Below are positions 29,597 to 39,140 of a DNA stretch of 64,000 nucleotides, in pieces; position 1 is the first letter of the stretch, and the number at the start of each line of letters is the position of its first letter. Made by a program: the position numbers and the translations under genes. A model generated the notes under the pieces. It searched no databases. It was given only the letters and a program-made list of their open reading frames with translations, and was not told the origin of the DNA. The stretch is from Marinobacter sp. LQ44 (lineage in GTDB: Bacteria > Pseudomonadota > Gammaproteobacteria > Pseudomonadales > Oleiphilaceae): positions 4,371,565 through 4,435,564 of the forward strand of contig NZ_CP014754.1 in NCBI RefSeq assembly GCF_001447155.2, read 5' to 3'.

Positions 29597-30223
29597 GTGT
29601 TCGAGCTGTTGAAAGCCGGTGGCATCCTGATGGTGCCCATTGTTGCCTGTTCCATCCTGGCGCTTGCCATTGTTCTGGAGCGATTCTGGACTCTGCGAGC
29701 CTCCAGGGTAGCGCCCCCACAATCGATTAACGAACTCTGGCGCTGGATCAAGAAAAAAGAACTGAACGGGCGCAAGCTCAAGGCGCTTCAGGGCTCCTCA
29801 CCGCTGGGCCGTATACTCGCTGGCGGGCTGATCAACGCCAAGCACGGCCGGGAGATCATGAAAGAGAGCATCGAGCACGAAGCCAGCCAGGTCATCCATG
29901 ATCTGGAACGCTTCCTGAACCCCCTCGGCACCATTGCCACTATTACACCGCTGCTGGGCTTGCTGGGTACGGTCATCGGTATGATCAAAGTATTTGCGGA
30001 AATTCAGCTGGCGGGCGTGGGTAACGCCGGTAATCTCGCTGGCGGTATTTCGGAAGCGCTGATCACTACGGCCGCGGGCCTGAGCGTGGCTATTCCCGCC
30101 CTGATTTGTCATCGCTACTTCATTCGTCGCGTTGATGAGCTGGTCGTTAACATGGAGCAGGAAGCCATCAAGCTGGTGGAAGTGGTTCATGGCGACCGTG
30201 AAATCGACGTGGAAGGAGCCTGA
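29597..30223 (+). CDS. MotA/TolQ/ExbB-type proton channel protein
   Basis: 208-aa inner-membrane protein with three helices: about 10-30, about 110-135 in the ATITPLLGLLGTVIGMIKVF block, and about 155-180 (EALITTAAGLSVAIPALICHRYF). It pairs with the ExbD-like protein 5 bases downstream to convert proton motive force into mechanical work. It is not the Tol system channel, because a separate tolQ lies at 58.5 kb. Here it precedes msbA-lpxK, a position known in Pseudomonas. Start codon GTG. The energised partner is unknown. Confidence 0.88.
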   Translation: MFELLKAGGILMVPIVACSILALAIVLERFWTLRASRVAPPQSINELWRWIKKKELNGRKLKALQGSSPLGRILAGGLINAKHGREIMKESIEHEASQVIHDLERFLNPLGTIATITPLLGLLGTVIGMIKVFAEIQLAGVGNAGNLAGGISEALITTAAGLSVAIPALICHRYFIRRVDELVVNMEQEAIKLVEVVHGDREIDVEGA

Positions 30224-30228
30224 ACACC

Positions 30229-30654
30229 GTGAAGTTCAAGCGCCAGAGAAGCCAGGAGGTCGGGGTTGACCTGACGCCACTGATCGATGTGGTGTTCCTG
30301 TTGCTGATTTTCTTTATGGTGTCCACCACCTTTACCCGGGAAAGCCACCTGCAGGTGGATTTGCCCGAGGCGAGCGGCGAACCGGTTTCGCCCTCTGAGG
30401 TAAGGCAGATCGATGTGGTGATCAATGCTGAGGGCCAGTACATCCTGAACGAGAGGACCCTGGTCAATAATCGGCGTGAAACCCTTGAGCGGGGTGTCAG
30501 GGAATTAGCTGAGGGAGACAACAGCTTGCCGTTTATCATTACGGCCGATGCCAGAACTCCCCATGAATACGTTGTGCGCGCCATGGATGTGGCCGGCCGC
30601 CTGGGGTTTGCGAAACTGAGCATAACCACAGAGCGGGAGGCTGAGAATCCGTGA
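30229..30654 (+). CDS. ExbD/TolR-type biopolymer transport protein
   Basis: 141-aa protein with one N-terminal TM (about 17-37, containing DLTPLIDVVFLLLIFFMV with the proton-relaying Asp in LID) and a periplasmic domain. It is the partner of the ExbB-like protein just upstream. The start is GTG at 30229 after GGAAGGAG. The msbA GTG overlaps its stop (GTGA), so translation is coupled. No tonB gene accompanies the pair. Confidence 0.9.
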   Translation: MKFKRQRSQEVGVDLTPLIDVVFLLLIFFMVSTTFTRESHLQVDLPEASGEPVSPSEVRQIDVVINAEGQYILNERTLVNNRRETLERGVRELAEGDNSLPFIITADARTPHEYVVRAMDVAGRLGFAKLSITTEREAENP

Positions 30655-32423
30655 TCGATGCAAGGCCGGAACCTCTGAAGGTACCGCCAACCGGAAGCTG
30701 GGCAACCTACAAGCGATTGCTCGCCTACGTGAAACCCTTCTGGTTCGCGTTCTCCCTGGCGGTGCTGGGGAACATTATCTATGCTGCGGCCTCCACAGGC
30801 ATGGCGGCTGCCATGGAGTATGTGATCACCGCCATTGAGAATCCGACGGATCAGAACCGGTTGTTCTTGACGGGCCTGATTGTCGGCATTTTCGCCTTGC
30901 GGGGGGTGGGCACCTTTTTCAGTCAATACTTCATCAGTTACGTCGGGCGGCAGGTAATCAATGCCCTCCGCAATGATGTGTTCGATCGCCTGATGACACT
31001 GCCGTCGCGGTATTATGATGACAATGCTTCTGGCAGGTTGGTGTCCAAACTTACCTTCAATGTCGAGCAGGTGGCCGAGGCCTCAACCAACGCCATCACC
31101 ATCACCCTCCGTGAAGGCCTGACCATCGTCGGCTTGCTGGGCTTTATGCTGTATACCAACTGGAAGCTGACCCTGGTGTTCCTGACCGTGGGGCCGGTGA
31201 TCGGGTTGGTGGTGAATTACGCCAGCAAGCGCTTTCGCCGAATCAGCAAGCGCATTCAGGGGTCGATGGGTGATATCACCCACGTGGCCTCAGAATCCAT
31301 CTCCGGTTACAGGGTGGTGCGAACCTTTGGGGGGGAAGACTACGAACGTGAACGCTTCCGGGAAGTCAGCGACCAGAACCTCAAACAAAGCCTGAAAATG
31401 GCCTCTACTCAGGCCATCAGCGTGCCGGTCATCCAGGTGTTGGTGGCTATCGCCATTGCCGCGCTGGTCTGGACCATGTTGTCTCCGGAAATCCGTGGTG
31501 AGATGAGTACCGGCCAGTTAATCGCCTTCATTACCGCGGCGACGACCATGGCCAAGCCCATTCGTCAGGTAACCTCGGTGCACGCCATGATTCAGAAGGG
31601 CGTGGCTGCGGCCTATGACGTGTTTGAAACCATGGACGAGCAGCCAGAGGAAGATCGCGGCGAATACACCCCAGATCGTGTGGAAGGCCATATTGAGTTC
31701 GATAAGGTGTGCTTCCGCTATCGTGATCAACTGGATAATGTCCTGGACGGCATTTCAGTGAAGGTGCCGGCCGGGCAGAGTGTGGCACTGGTCGGCCGTT
31801 CGGGCAGTGGTAAATCGTCTATGGTCAGCCTGCTACCCCGATTCTATGAGTACACCGAGGGTGACATCCGAATCGATTGCAGGTCTCTCAAGGAGTTCTC
31901 GCTCAAGGGTTTGCGTTCCCAGATTGCTCTGGTGAACCAGAACGTGGTGCTGTTCAACGACACCATTGCCGCCAACATCGCCTACGGTGCCTTGCGCAAC
32001 TGCAGTCGTGAAGAAATCCGGGAAGCCGCCGCCAAGGCTCATGCCCTGGAGTTTATCGACCGGATGCCGGAAGGCCTGGATACCATGATCGGGGATAACG
32101 GCGTGATGTTGTCTGGCGGCCAGCGCCAGCGCCTGGCCATTGCCCGGGCTTTGCTGAAGAACGCCCCGATCCTGATCCTTGATGAGGCCACGTCGGCACT
32201 GGATACAGAGTCAGAACGGCATATTCAGGAAGCCCTTGAGACGGTGATGCAAGGCCGGACGACGCTGGTCATTGCCCACCGCCTGTCCACCATCGAAAAG
32301 GCGGACCGGATACTGGTGATGGACAAAGGCCACATTGTCGAATCCGGCACGCATGAGGAATTGCTGGCGGCAGATGGCGCCTATGCCCAGTTGCATCAGA
32401 TCCAGTTCAGTGAGCATGCATGA
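30651..32423 (+). CDS. msbA: lipid A export ATP-binding/permease protein MsbA
   Basis: 590-aa half-size ABC exporter that flips lipid A-core across the inner membrane. Six TM helices lie in 1-330. The nucleotide-binding domain has Walker A GRSGSGKSS (about 380-388), signature LSGGQRQRLAIARAL, Walker B ILILDEATSALD and H-loop IAHRLST. The start is GTG at 30651, overlapping the exbD-like stop. lpxK overlaps its own stop by 4 bases, the standard msbA-lpxK pairing. Confidence 0.95.
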   Translation: MIDARPEPLKVPPTGSWATYKRLLAYVKPFWFAFSLAVLGNIIYAAASTGMAAAMEYVITAIENPTDQNRLFLTGLIVGIFALRGVGTFFSQYFISYVGRQVINALRNDVFDRLMTLPSRYYDDNASGRLVSKLTFNVEQVAEASTNAITITLREGLTIVGLLGFMLYTNWKLTLVFLTVGPVIGLVVNYASKRFRRISKRIQGSMGDITHVASESISGYRVVRTFGGEDYERERFREVSDQNLKQSLKMASTQAISVPVIQVLVAIAIAALVWTMLSPEIRGEMSTGQLIAFITAATTMAKPIRQVTSVHAMIQKGVAAAYDVFETMDEQPEEDRGEYTPDRVEGHIEFDKVCFRYRDQLDNVLDGISVKVPAGQSVALVGRSGSGKSSMVSLLPRFYEYTEGDIRIDCRSLKEFSLKGLRSQIALVNQNVVLFNDTIAANIAYGALRNCSREEIREAAAKAHALEFIDRMPEGLDTMIGDNGVMLSGGQRQRLAIARALLKNAPILILDEATSALDTESERHIQEALETVMQGRTTLVIAHRLSTIEKADRILVMDKGHIVESGTHEELLAADGAYAQLHQIQFSEHA

Positions 32424-33481
32424 GCAGCAGCTGGATTGACCACTTGTGGTACAGCCAGGGCAAGCCCCTGGCCATCCTCGGCCCACTGGCCTGGCTGTAC
32501 CGGGTGGTGTCTGAATCGAAGCGCCGGAAAGCCTGGCAGGCCCGCAACGAAAGCTTACCCGTGCCGGTTGTAGTGGTTGGCAACATCACCGCGGGTGGTA
32601 CCGGCAAATCCCCCCTGACCGCCCGGCTGGTTCAACGCATGAAGCAGGACGGCTGGCATCCGGTTATCCTGAGCCGGGGCTACGGCGGCAAAAGCGATCA
32701 TTATCCTCTGTTGGTAAAAGACACCACGCCGGCATCGGTCTGCGGTGATGAGCCGCTGATGCTGGCGTTGGCCACGGGGTGCCCGGTGGTGGTCGATCCC
32801 GACCGTTGTCGCGGTGGGCACTGGGCCCTGGCGCAGGCACTCGGCGACGTCCTGATCTGTGATGACGGCTTGCAGCATTACCGCTTGCCCAGGGATATTG
32901 AACTGGCGGTGTTTGATGCCGGCCGGGGCATTGGTAACGGTGCCCTGATTCCGGTGGGCCCCCTGCGCGAACCGGTAACACGGCTCTCGAGTGTGGATTT
33001 TGTGATTCTCAATGGAGAAGTGTTCCCGCCGCCGGGTCAGCAGATCGACGAGTTTGCCGGCATAGCGCATCCTGAGATCCATGCCATGTCACTGCAGCCG
33101 GCGTCGTTGGTCAATCTGAATTCCGGGGAGACTCTGGCGCCCTCAGCACTCGGGGGGCGGTCAGTGCGTGCGGTTGCCGGAATAGGCAACCCGGGACGTT
33201 TCTTTGACACACTGAGGAGCCTGGGAGCACAGGTCACCGAAGCGGCTTTTCCCGATCATCACCGTTTCCGCCCGGAAGACCTTGGCTCCAGTGCGGGTGA
33301 GTGGCTGGTCATGACCGCGAAAGACGCGGTCAAATGCCGGGGCTTTGCACCCGACAACGCCTGGGTATTGACGGTGGATGCCTGTCTGTCGGAACCTTTT
33401 GAACATCGCTTTCTGGAACGGCTCAGGGCATGCTCTGGGCAGTTGCATCAACAAAATACTGAGAGAACCAACCATGGATAA
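32420..33481 (+). CDS. lpxK: tetraacyldisaccharide 4'-kinase
   Basis: 353-aa P-loop kinase adding the 4'-phosphate to the lipid A precursor at the inner membrane. The Walker [19 protein letters not shown] lies about 54-71 after an N-terminal hydrophobic anchor, with SRGYGG and the [14 protein letters not shown] motif (general base/metal site) downstream. It is coupled to msbA by an ATGA overlap, and ycaR begins inside its last codons. Confidence 0.95.
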   Translation: MSSSWIDHLWYSQGKPLAILGPLAWLYRVVSESKRRKAWQARNESLPVPVVVVGNITAGGTGKSPLTARLVQRMKQDGWHPVILSRGYGGKSDHYPLLVKDTTPASVCGDEPLMLALATGCPVVVDPDRCRGGHWALAQALGDVLICDDGLQHYRLPRDIELAVFDAGRGIGNGALIPVGPLREPVTRLSSVDFVILNGEVFPPPGQQIDEFAGIAHPEIHAMSLQPASLVNLNSGETLAPSALGGRSVRAVAGIGNPGRFFDTLRSLGAQVTEAAFPDHHRFRPEDLGSSAGEWLVMTAKDAVKCRGFAPDNAWVLTVDACLSEPFEHRFLERLRACSGQLHQQNTERTNHG

Positions 33482-33662
33482 GAAACTGTTGGCCATGCTT
33501 GCCTGCCCGGTGTGCAAGGGTGAACTCAAGCTCAACGATGCCCGTACCGAGCTGATCTGTTACCAGGACGCCATGGCGTTTCCGATTCGTGAGGGTATCC
33601 CTGTCATGTTAGCCGCAGAGGCCCGTACCCTGAGTACCGACGAACGGCTTGATAAGCACTGA
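33474..33662 (+). CDS. ycaR: Trm112-family small zinc-ribbon-like protein YcaR
   Basis: 62-aa protein ([20 protein letters not shown], ending with [12 protein letters not shown]). It has the CPVC pair at residues 11-14 and one further Cys near 31, so only a partial zinc-ribbon set. Trm112-like proteins act as partners of methyltransferases in other systems; the role of YcaR is not established. The lpxK-ycaR-kdsB order is conserved in gammaproteobacteria. The start overlaps the lpxK end by 8 bases. Confidence 0.88.
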   Translation: MDKKLLAMLACPVCKGELKLNDARTELICYQDAMAFPIREGIPVMLAAEARTLSTDERLDKH

Positions 33663-33688
33663 CACACCTACCAGCAGGACGCATCAGT

Positions 33689-34474
33689 ATGTCATTTACC
33701 GTTGTCATCCCCGCCCGCTACGCCTCCAGCCGGTTACCCGGTAAGCCGCTGGCCATGATTGCTGGTAAACCGATGATCCAGCACGTATGTGAGCGTGCCC
33801 AGGAAAGTCGGGCGAGCAGGGTCGTGGTTGCCACCGACGACCAGCGCATTGAGGCATCGTGCCAGGCATTCGGTGCCGAGGTGGTCATGACGTCACCACA
33901 CCACGCCAGTGGCACGGACCGGCTTGAGGAGGTTGCCCGAAAGCTGGGGCTGGACCCGGACCACCGGGTGGTTAACGTCCAGGGTGACGAGCCGCTGATA
34001 CCGCCGGCGTTGATTAACCAGGTGGCCGATAATCTCGACTACTTCCCTGAGGCCAGTATTGCCACCCTGTGCGAGCGTATCCACGACGCGCGGCAGGTAT
34101 TCAACCCGAACGTGGTGAAGGTGGTGTTCGATAGCCGGGGAATGGCGCACTACTTCAGCCGAGCACCCATCCCCTGGGCGCGGGACTTCTGGCCTGCCAA
34201 CGCATCGGTGGCGGACGTAGACTTACCCGAGGGCATTGGTTACTTCCGGCACATTGGCATTTATGGCTACCGTGCCAGTGTGCTCAGCCAGTTTGTCAGC
34301 TGGCTGCCGGCACCGACAGAACAGGTGGAAGCGCTGGAACAGCTCCGGGCCTTGTATAACGGTGCTCACATTCACGTGGATATCGCTGATCGACCGCCCG
34401 CACCGGGTGTCGATACCGAAGAGGATCTGGCCCGGGTGCGGGCTCTGATAGAAGCAGGAGGACGTTATGCCTGA
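33689..34474 (+). CDS. kdsB: 3-deoxy-manno-octulosonate cytidylyltransferase
   Basis: 261-aa cytoplasmic enzyme that makes CMP-Kdo from CTP and Kdo for lipopolysaccharide. The N-terminal nucleotide loop [16 protein letters not shown] (6-21), [17 protein letters not shown] and the [16 protein letters not shown] segment are all intact. AGGA precedes the ATG. The phosphatase gene downstream overlaps by 8 bases. Confidence 0.96.
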   Translation: MSFTVVIPARYASSRLPGKPLAMIAGKPMIQHVCERAQESRASRVVVATDDQRIEASCQAFGAEVVMTSPHHASGTDRLEEVARKLGLDPDHRVVNVQGDEPLIPPALINQVADNLDYFPEASIATLCERIHDARQVFNPNVVKVVFDSRGMAHYFSRAPIPWARDFWPANASVADVDLPEGIGYFRHIGIYGYRASVLSQFVSWLPAPTEQVEALEQLRALYNGAHIHVDIADRPPAPGVDTEEDLARVRALIEAGGRYA

Positions 34475-34946
34475 TCAGGTCAGTGTGTTGTTTGTTTGTC
34501 TGGGTAACATCTGTCGTTCGCCAACGGCCGAAGGGGTGTTCCGGCAACTGGTCACTGAGCAGGGAATGACAGAACATCTGCACATTGACTCCTGTGGCAC
34601 CGGTAACTGGCATATTGGTAAGTCGCCGGATGCCCGGGCCATGGCGGCGGCAGACCGTCGCGGTGTGGATATCAGTGACCTGAGGGCCCGGCAGATCAAG
34701 GCTGAAGACCTCGACCGGTTTGATTACGTGTTGGTGATGGATAGGCAGAACCTGGCCGATGTCAGGGATATCTGGCATCAGAATGGCGGCACCGAACCTC
34801 GCCTTTTTCTTGAGTTTGGTGAGTCCGGCCAGGCCGAGGTGCCGGATCCATACTACGGCGGTGAGGACGGTTTTGAACGAGTGCTTGACCTGATTCACGA
34901 AGCCAGTCAAGGCTTACTGGAGGATATCCGGGGGCGATTGGCTTGA
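34467..34946 (+). CDS. low-molecular-weight protein-tyrosine phosphatase
   Basis: 159-aa LMW-PTP. The P-loop C11-LGNIC-R17-S matches C-x5-R-S with C11 as nucleophile, and the general-acid Asp is in VPDPYYGG near the C-terminus. Relatives such as Wzb and Etp act on tyrosine kinases and on sugar enzymes in capsule pathways. Here it is translationally linked to kdsB (8-base overlap) and murB (4-base overlap), and no tyrosine kinase is visible in the window. The substrate is unknown; arsenate reductase activity is an unlikely alternative. Confidence 0.88.
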   Translation: MPDQVSVLFVCLGNICRSPTAEGVFRQLVTEQGMTEHLHIDSCGTGNWHIGKSPDARAMAAADRRGVDISDLRARQIKAEDLDRFDYVLVMDRQNLADVRDIWHQNGGTEPRLFLEFGESGQAEVPDPYYGGEDGFERVLDLIHEASQGLLEDIRGRLA

Positions 34947-35974
34947 ATGGCGCGCTGAGGGTCACCGAGCATGCTGATCTGCGTGAGCTGAATACACTCG
35001 CGATTGCGGCGCGGGCTCGTTATTTGGTCCGGATTTCCGGCGTGGATGACCTTACCGCCGCACTGGCCTGGGCTGAGGCCCGCGAACTGGACACCCTGAT
35101 TCTCGGTGGTGGCAGTAACCTTGTGTTCGCCGGCGATTTTGACGGTGCCGTTCTGCATATGCAGATTCGGGGCCGGCATTGGGAAAAAGTAAACGGCGAC
35201 GAAGCCGTACTGGTTCTGGGGGCTGGTGAAAACTGGCATGAGGCGGTTTTATACGCTGCCCGATCGGGTTACCGCGGCATAGAAAACCTGGCTCTGATTC
35301 CCGGCACCGCCGGCGCTGCGCCGGTGCAGAACATTGGTGCCTACGGTGTTGAACTTGCCGATACCCTGGTAAGTGTGACAGCGTTGGATCGTGTTACCCG
35401 GGGTGTGGTTACCCTGGCCGCCGGCGATTGCCAGTTTGGATACCGTGACAGCCTGTTCAAACGGCAGCCTGGCCGCTACACCATCCTTGAACTTAGACTA
35501 AAACTTTCCCGATCCTTGCCATTAAAGCTGGATTACCGGGATCTTCAGGATTATCTCGGGGATACCGATGTCAACGCCCTTACGCCTTTGGAGGTTGCTG
35601 AAGCGGTGATGGCGGTGCGGCACCGAAAGCTGCCGGACCCCGCTGTTTTGCCTAACGCGGGCAGCTTCTTCAAGAATCCGGTGATCAATCAGGTGGCGTT
35701 TGAAAGGTTGCAGGAGCGCTTTCCTGACGTAGTGTTCTATCCGGTAGAGCAGGGTGTCAAACTGGCTGCGGCCTGGTTGATTGACCAGGCTGGCTGGAAA
35801 GGCTTTCGCAATACCCGGGTGGGTGTTCATAACCGACAGGCTCTGGTGCTGATCAACCACTCGGGGGGCTCTGGTGCCGAGGTGCTGGCGCTGGCTGACG
35901 AGGTGCGCCGGTCTGTGCAGGAAACCTTCGGGGTTGAGCTTGAAATGGAACCGGGGGTCGTTGGCGCTCGTTAG
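34943..35974 (+). CDS. murB: UDP-N-acetylenolpyruvoylglucosamine reductase
   Basis: 343-aa FAD-dependent NADPH reductase making UDP-MurNAc for peptidoglycan. Features: NTLAIAARARY near the N-terminus, FAD motif LGGGSNLVF, GIENLALIPGTAGAAPVQNIGAYGVEL, FGYRDSLFK, NAGSFFKNPV with the proton-donating Ser, and a C-terminal Glu motif. It is the E. coli-like type I MurB by length. The likely start is TTG at 34943, which overlaps the phosphatase stop; no good ATG exists near the family N-terminus. Confidence 0.93.
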   Translation: MNGALRVTEHADLRELNTLAIAARARYLVRISGVDDLTAALAWAEARELDTLILGGGSNLVFAGDFDGAVLHMQIRGRHWEKVNGDEAVLVLGAGENWHEAVLYAARSGYRGIENLALIPGTAGAAPVQNIGAYGVELADTLVSVTALDRVTRGVVTLAAGDCQFGYRDSLFKRQPGRYTILELRLKLSRSLPLKLDYRDLQDYLGDTDVNALTPLEVAEAVMAVRHRKLPDPAVLPNAGSFFKNPVINQVAFERLQERFPDVVFYPVEQGVKLAAAWLIDQAGWKGFRNTRVGVHNRQALVLINHSGGSGAEVLALADEVRRSVQETFGVELEMEPGVVGAR

Positions 35975-35995
35975 CGTGGCTGGTCAGAAACTGGG

Positions 35996-36017
35996 GGGCT
36001 GCCCTTTCAGGCAGCCC
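35996..36017. other. hairpin between convergent murB and proS
   Basis: A perfect 8-bp stem (GGGCTGCC/GGCAGCCC) with a 6-base loop. Neither strand has a T run after it, so it is at best a weak terminator for the converging genes. Confidence 0.4.
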
Positions 36018-36036
36018 AGGGGATGATCGAGCGGCC

Positions 36037-37770
36037 TTAGAGGCCGCCCTTCGGGGAGGCTTTCACCAGGAACGCCAGCGCTTCTTCCACCGGGATGTCC
36101 TGTTTCTCTTCATCGCGGCGGCCCTTGTATTCCAGGGTGCCGGCGGTCAGCCCGCGCTCTGAAATCACGAACCGGTGAGGAATGCCCATCAATTCCATAT
36201 CGGCGAACTTCACGCCCGGGCGTTCGTTACGGTCATCCAGCAGTACGTCGTAACCCGCCTGGCGCAACTGGCTGTAAAGTTTCTCGCCAGCTTCGGCCAC
36301 TACCGCATTCTTGTGGGCATTGAGAGTAACAATGGCCACCTGGAACGGAGCGATGGCGTCTGGCCAGATGATGCCCTTGTCGTCATGGTTCTGTTCGATA
36401 GACGCGGCCACAATGCGGGAAACGCCAATGCCGTAGCAGCCCATTTCCATGATCACCGTCTTGCCGTTTTCATCCAGAACGGTGGCGTTCATGGCAGAGC
36501 TGTACTTGTTACCCAGTTTGAAGATGTGGCCGACCTCGATACCACGGCGGATCTCCAGGGTACCCTTGCCATCCGGGCTGGGATCACCTTCCTCCACGTT
36601 GCGCAGGTCTTCCACCCGGCCCAGGGGTACGTCGCGTTCCCAGTTAACGCCGGTCAGGTGGTAGTCGTCCTTGTTGGCACCACACACGAAGTCTGCCAGG
36701 TGGGCAGCGCTGCGGTCGACGATCACAGGCACAGCCAGGTTGACCGGGCCGATGGAGCCGGGTTTGCAACCAATGGCCTTTTCGATTTCTTCATCGGTGG
36801 CCATGGTCAGCGGCTCGGCAACGCCGTTCAGGTTTTCGGCCTTGATGTCATTCAGGGTGTGATCGCCCCGGAGAATCAGTGCAACCAGGCCGGATTCGCC
36901 GTTCTCGTCGGCTTCGCCTTTGACCAGCAGGGTCTTCACGCTGCGCTCTGCCGGCAGGCCGAGGAACTGGGAAACGGCTTCGATGGTTTTCTGGCCTGGC
37001 GTGTGCACTTCGGTCATGGTCTCGCCAGGAGCCGGGCGATCACCCGCAGGGGCAATGGCTTCAGCTTTTTCGATGTTGGCGGCGTAATCGCTTTCGGTGC
37101 TGAACACGATGGCGTCTTCGCCGGAGGATGCCAGTACATGGAACTCGTGGGAGGCACTGCCGCCAATGGCACCGGAATCCGCTTGCACCGGCCGATAATC
37201 CAGCCCGAGGCGATCAAAGATGTTGCAGTAGGTCTGGTGCATAACCTGGTAGGTGTCATCCAGCGAAGCTGCGTTCAGGTGGAAGGAATAGGCATCCTTC
37301 ATGATGAATTCGCGGGCACGCATAACGCCGAAGCGGGGGCGGCGCTCATCACGGAACTTGGTCTGGATCTGATAAAAGTTAGCCGGCAGTTCCTTGTAGC
37401 TTTTCAGCTCGTTGCGGATCAGGTCGGTGATGACTTCTTCGTGGGTTGGGCCAAAGCAGAAGTCCCGGCCGTGGCGGTCATTCATACGCAGCAGTTCGCC
37501 GCCGTACTGCTCCCAGCGCCCGGATTCCTGCCAGAGTTCGGCTGGCTGCACGGCCGGCATCAGAACTTCCTGGGCTCCACTCTTGTCCATCTCTTCGCGA
37601 ACAATTCGTTCCACCTTGCGCAGGGTGCGCAGGCCCATGGGGAGCCAGGTGTAGAGGCCTGCGGCCAGCTTCCGGATCATTCCGGCGCGCAGCATCAGCT
37701 GATGGCTGATAATCTCTGCATCTGAGGGTGTCTCTTTCTGGGTGGCAATCAGGTAACGGCTTGCTCGCAT
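36037..37770 (-). CDS. proS: prolyl-tRNA synthetase
   Basis: 577-aa class II synthetase charging tRNA-Pro. It is the bacterial type, with an editing (INS) domain inserted between motifs 2 and 3 (about 230-390, containing [11 protein letters not shown]). Motif 1 is around [21 protein letters not shown], motif 2 is in [25 protein letters not shown], and motif 3 is in [15 protein letters not shown]. Length is typical. It is divergent from the TetR gene. Confidence 0.97.
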   Translation of the reverse strand: MRASRYLIATQKETPSDAEIISHQLMLRAGMIRKLAAGLYTWLPMGLRTLRKVERIVREEMDKSGAQEVLMPAVQPAELWQESGRWEQYGGELLRMNDRHGRDFCFGPTHEEVITDLIRNELKSYKELPANFYQIQTKFRDERRPRFGVMRAREFIMKDAYSFHLNAASLDDTYQVMHQTYCNIFDRLGLDYRPVQADSGAIGGSASHEFHVLASSGEDAIVFSTESDYAANIEKAEAIAPAGDRPAPGETMTEVHTPGQKTIEAVSQFLGLPAERSVKTLLVKGEADENGESGLVALILRGDHTLNDIKAENLNGVAEPLTMATDEEIEKAIGCKPGSIGPVNLAVPVIVDRSAAHLADFVCGANKDDYHLTGVNWERDVPLGRVEDLRNVEEGDPSPDGKGTLEIRRGIEVGHIFKLGNKYSSAMNATVLDENGKTVIMEMGCYGIGVSRIVAASIEQNHDDKGIIWPDAIAPFQVAIVTLNAHKNAVVAEAGEKLYSQLRQAGYDVLLDDRNERPGVKFADMELMGIPHRFVISERGLTAGTLEYKGRRDEEKQDIPVEEALAFLVKASPKGGL

Positions 37771-37892
37771 CGTGTCTTCCGCTTTATTGAAAAGTGGGGG
37801 TTAAGACTAATTGGCAGGGCTTCTGGCCTGCTTCTGCCTTTCTTTGTCGTAAAGTGGACGTTATTGTACGGAGCCTGCTTCACAAGGTACAG

Positions 37893-38519
37893 ATGATGAC
37901 TGACGAATCTATCGACGTAACACCTCGCCGGCGACCGGTTCAGGCGCGCAGTCGGGAGCGGGTAGGCAATATCCTCAGCCATGCCGCGGCCATTTTTCAT
38001 GAGAACGGTGTGGATGGTACCAGTATGTCCGCCATTGCCCGGCAATCTGGCATGTCGTTAGCGTCCCTTTACCGCTACTTTCCGAACAAGGCGGCCATCG
38101 TTCATGCCATTGCCGAAGGGCATGTCGAGAAAATGGAAACCGCGCTGCGGGAGAAGCTGCCTGAGCTGAGCCTGCACGACGCGGTGGATGTGCTGATTGA
38201 TCAGTTCTACGACTTCTACCGCACCGAACCGGCGTACTCGGCAATCTGGAGCGGCGTGGAGTCCATGCCAGAACTTCGGGAGCTGGACCTGCGGGAACTC
38301 TACAGCAACGCTCGAGACCTGGATGCCAGGCTCCAGCAGGAGTACCCGGCACTGCCGAAAGAGCGCAGCTGGACTGCCAGCCTGTTGTTGCCCCGATCTG
38401 CCGGAACCATCCTCCGGCTTGCAGCCACCCTGCCGGACGACCAGGGGCAGCAGTTGGTGGTGGAGTTAAAGTGTATGGCCAGGGCTTACCTGGCAGAGCT
38501 GACACGTCAGGAAAGATAG
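37893..38519 (+). CDS. TetR-family transcriptional regulator
   Basis: 208 aa. The N-terminal HTH (ARSRERVGNILSHAAAIFHENGVDGTSMSAIARQSGMSLASLYRYFPNK, split at about residues 17-65) is canonical; the C-terminal helical ligand domain is not recognisable. Start ATG 37893 (or 37896) has AAGG about 6 bases upstream; the longer open frame from 37794 would run into the proS promoter region. The divergent neighbour is proS, but TetR control of proS would be surprising. Targets are unknown. The last 13 bases overlap the convergent Lrp-type gene. Confidence 0.82.
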   Translation: MMTDESIDVTPRRRPVQARSRERVGNILSHAAAIFHENGVDGTSMSAIARQSGMSLASLYRYFPNKAAIVHAIAEGHVEKMETALREKLPELSLHDAVDVLIDQFYDFYRTEPAYSAIWSGVESMPELRELDLRELYSNARDLDARLQQEYPALPKERSWTASLLLPRSAGTILRLAATLPDDQGQQLVVELKCMARAYLAELTRQER

Positions 38520-39007
38520 CCCAGGGGCAGGGCGGTACTGTCGATTACCCTCCGCAGTACAAAGCTGGAGTGCACCCCGCTGACACCCTGAATCCGGGTA
38601 ATGCGGTTGAGCAGAAACTGGTGGTAATGATCCATGTCTGGCACCACCACTTTCAGCATGTAATCGGCACTCTGGCCGGTGATCAGATAGCACTCCTGCA
38701 CCTCTGGAAAGACCGCCACCTGTTCCTCGAAAGCGGCAAAGCGTTCCGGTGTATGTCGGTCCATGCCGATCAGAATGATGGCGGTCAGAGATAACCCGAG
38801 TTTTTTGTGGTCCAGAATGGTCACTGTGCGCACTATGATGCCCGCGTCTTCGAGCGCCCGCACCCGGCGCAGGCAAGGGGAGGGCGAAAGCCCGACTTTC
38901 TCCGCCAGTTGCTGGTTGGTCAGGGAGCCGTCCTTCTGCAATTGTTCCAGGATTTTCCGGTCAGTTTTGTCAATTCTGACCAGTGTCTTGTCATTGTTCG
39001 CAATCAT
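38507..39007 (-). CDS. Lrp/AsnC-family transcriptional regulator
   Basis: 166 aa with an N-terminal HTH (RIDKTDRKILEQLQKDGSLT, then NQQLAEKVGLSPSPCLRRVRALEDAGII) and a C-terminal RAM effector domain (ECYLITGQSADYMLKVVVPDMDHY). Length equals Lrp, but the sequence is more like amino-acid-specific paralogues. Start ATG 39007 has AGGAT upstream. It is divergent from leuA with 133 bases between, so leuA and itself are the natural candidate targets and leucine or another branched amino acid a plausible effector; this is inference. Confidence 0.87.
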   Translation of the reverse strand: MIANNDKTLVRIDKTDRKILEQLQKDGSLTNQQLAEKVGLSPSPCLRRVRALEDAGIIVRTVTILDHKKLGLSLTAIILIGMDRHTPERFAAFEEQVAVFPEVQECYLITGQSADYMLKVVVPDMDHYHQFLLNRITRIQGVSGVHSSFVLRRVIDSTALPLGYLS

Positions 39008-39140
39008 ATGCTGTAAATCCTGACTTGTTGGCAATGTGTGGCTTATGAATAGCGGTTTTTGGCTAAAATAGCAACCAAATAGCGTCGTTTGGGCGTTACA
39101 CTCTCCCCATTGATACGAACAGCGAAAGGAATGTTCCATT

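Noticed and set aside
36175..37725. 516-residue plus-strand open frame opposite proS
   Set aside because: Shadow of the full-length synthetase; composition follows the third-base pattern of proS.
39008..39140. Leucine attenuator or T-box-like leader before leuA
   Set aside because: No Leu-rich leader peptide or terminator/antiterminator pair is visible in 133 bases.
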